A stretch of DNA of 5,826 nucleotides, taken from NCBI GenBank assembly GCA_013205525.1, contig JABMMR010000205.1, positions 1 through 5,826 on the forward strand, written 5' to 3'. A model generated the notes under the pieces. The model was not told where the DNA came from. It made no database searches and worked only from the letters and a program-made list of their open reading frames with translations. Positions 5,627 through 5,826 of this stretch are shown piece by piece. A program made the position numbers and the translations under genes. Numbering within the stretch: position 1 is the stretch's first letter; the number at the start of each line of letters is the position of its first letter. This stretch comes from Burkholderiales bacterium. Its GTDB lineage: Bacteria; Pseudomonadota; Gammaproteobacteria; Burkholderiales; Burkholderiaceae_C.

Positions 5627-5826
5627 GCGCGTGCAGCAGGAACGGCGGGCATCGCCTTTTGAACGCCAAACAAAATGCCGCCGGTCACCAGCAGCAAACC
5701 AAGGATGAGGTATTCATCCAGCGGCTCACCCAGCCACCACACCGCGCCCAGCGCAGACAGGCCGGGCACCAAGGAGGTGATCATGGTCGAGCGCACCGGC
5801 CCGTAATAGCGAATCATTTGGGTGAA
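5623..5826 (-). CDS. EamA-family DMT transporter (C-terminal end only, 5' part outside window)
   Basis: Only the last 67 codons are present; the frame is open to the right edge, so the Met at 5817 is probably internal. The visible part carries the end of a second EamA repeat. A loop with GPVRSTMI leads into a helix (about SLVPGLSALGAVWWLG), a short polar turn EPLDEY and a last helix (about LILGLLLVTGGILFG), followed by a short cytoplasmic tail rich in Ala and Pro. The pattern RSTM-x3-LVPGLSALGAVWWLGE matches the equivalent STLSVMFIPVLGAFSGAWWLGE of the other EamA protein in this window, but the two are clearly divergent. The TGA stop overlaps the tsaB start in ATGA, which places the transporter at the head, or upstream, of the tsaB-rimI-glycosylase operon. 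The substrate is unknown. Confidence 0.88.
   Translation of the reverse strand, partial: FTQMIRYYGPVRSTMITSLVPGLSALGAVWWLGEPLDEYLILGLLLVTGGILFGVQKAMPAVPAARA

Noticed and set aside
1..5826. A linked uracil or DNA-repair island (uvrA, pyrF, glycosylase together)
   Set aside because: The genes sit on different strands and transcription units, and each is a common core gene. Proximity alone does not support a joint system.

Overview
The window reads as a chromosomal housekeeping segment of a betaproteobacterium. Burkholderiales is well supported by the strong similarity of the UvrA, type 2 PyrF, TsaB and RimI proteins to that group and by the tsaB-rimI-uracil glycosylase order. Comamonadaceae (a Limnohabitans- or Rhodoferax-like genome) is my best guess, from memory of similar gene orders, and was not checked by a search. 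Coding density is very high and the genes are GC-rich, except for one island around 1417-1938.

Layout. (1) 1-1443, plus strand: the C-terminal half of uvrA, cut by the left edge. (2) 1417-1803, minus strand: a small winged-helix DNA-binding protein of lower GC (about 49% by hand count over 1441-1800), whose 3' end overlaps uvrA by 27 bases. Behind its start lies a very AT-rich spacer, 1804-1938 (about 25% GC over 1801-1920), with a possible promoter and repeats. (3) 1939-2760, minus strand: pyrF. (4) 2801-3694, plus strand: a complete ten-helix EamA/DMT transporter, divergent from pyrF across 40 bases. (5) 3659-5826, minus strand: a tightly packed run. In transcription order it holds a second EamA transporter (only its 3' end is present), tsaB, rimI and a degenerate family-4-like uracil-DNA glycosylase. 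The spacings are a 4-base ATGA overlap, 14 bases and 10 bases, so this is almost certainly one operon. Its last gene runs 36 bases into the 3' end of the convergent EamA gene.

How the genes relate. UvrA is the damage sensor of nucleotide excision repair. PyrF makes UMP. TsaB belongs to the complex that makes the t6A37 modification of tRNA, RimI acetylates protein N-termini, and the glycosylase homologue is a putative repair enzyme. These are core functions that happen to be neighbours; I see no reason to treat them as one pathway. The only gene that looks accessory is the winged-helix regulator with its AT-rich upstream region.

I found no RNA genes, CRISPR arrays, insertion sequences, attachment sites or convincing intrinsic terminators, and no stretch above 300 bases without a gene. 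I do not see a clear undescribed system. The observations most worth a second look are the low-GC winged-helix island and the altered active-site motifs of the uracil-DNA glycosylase homologue.
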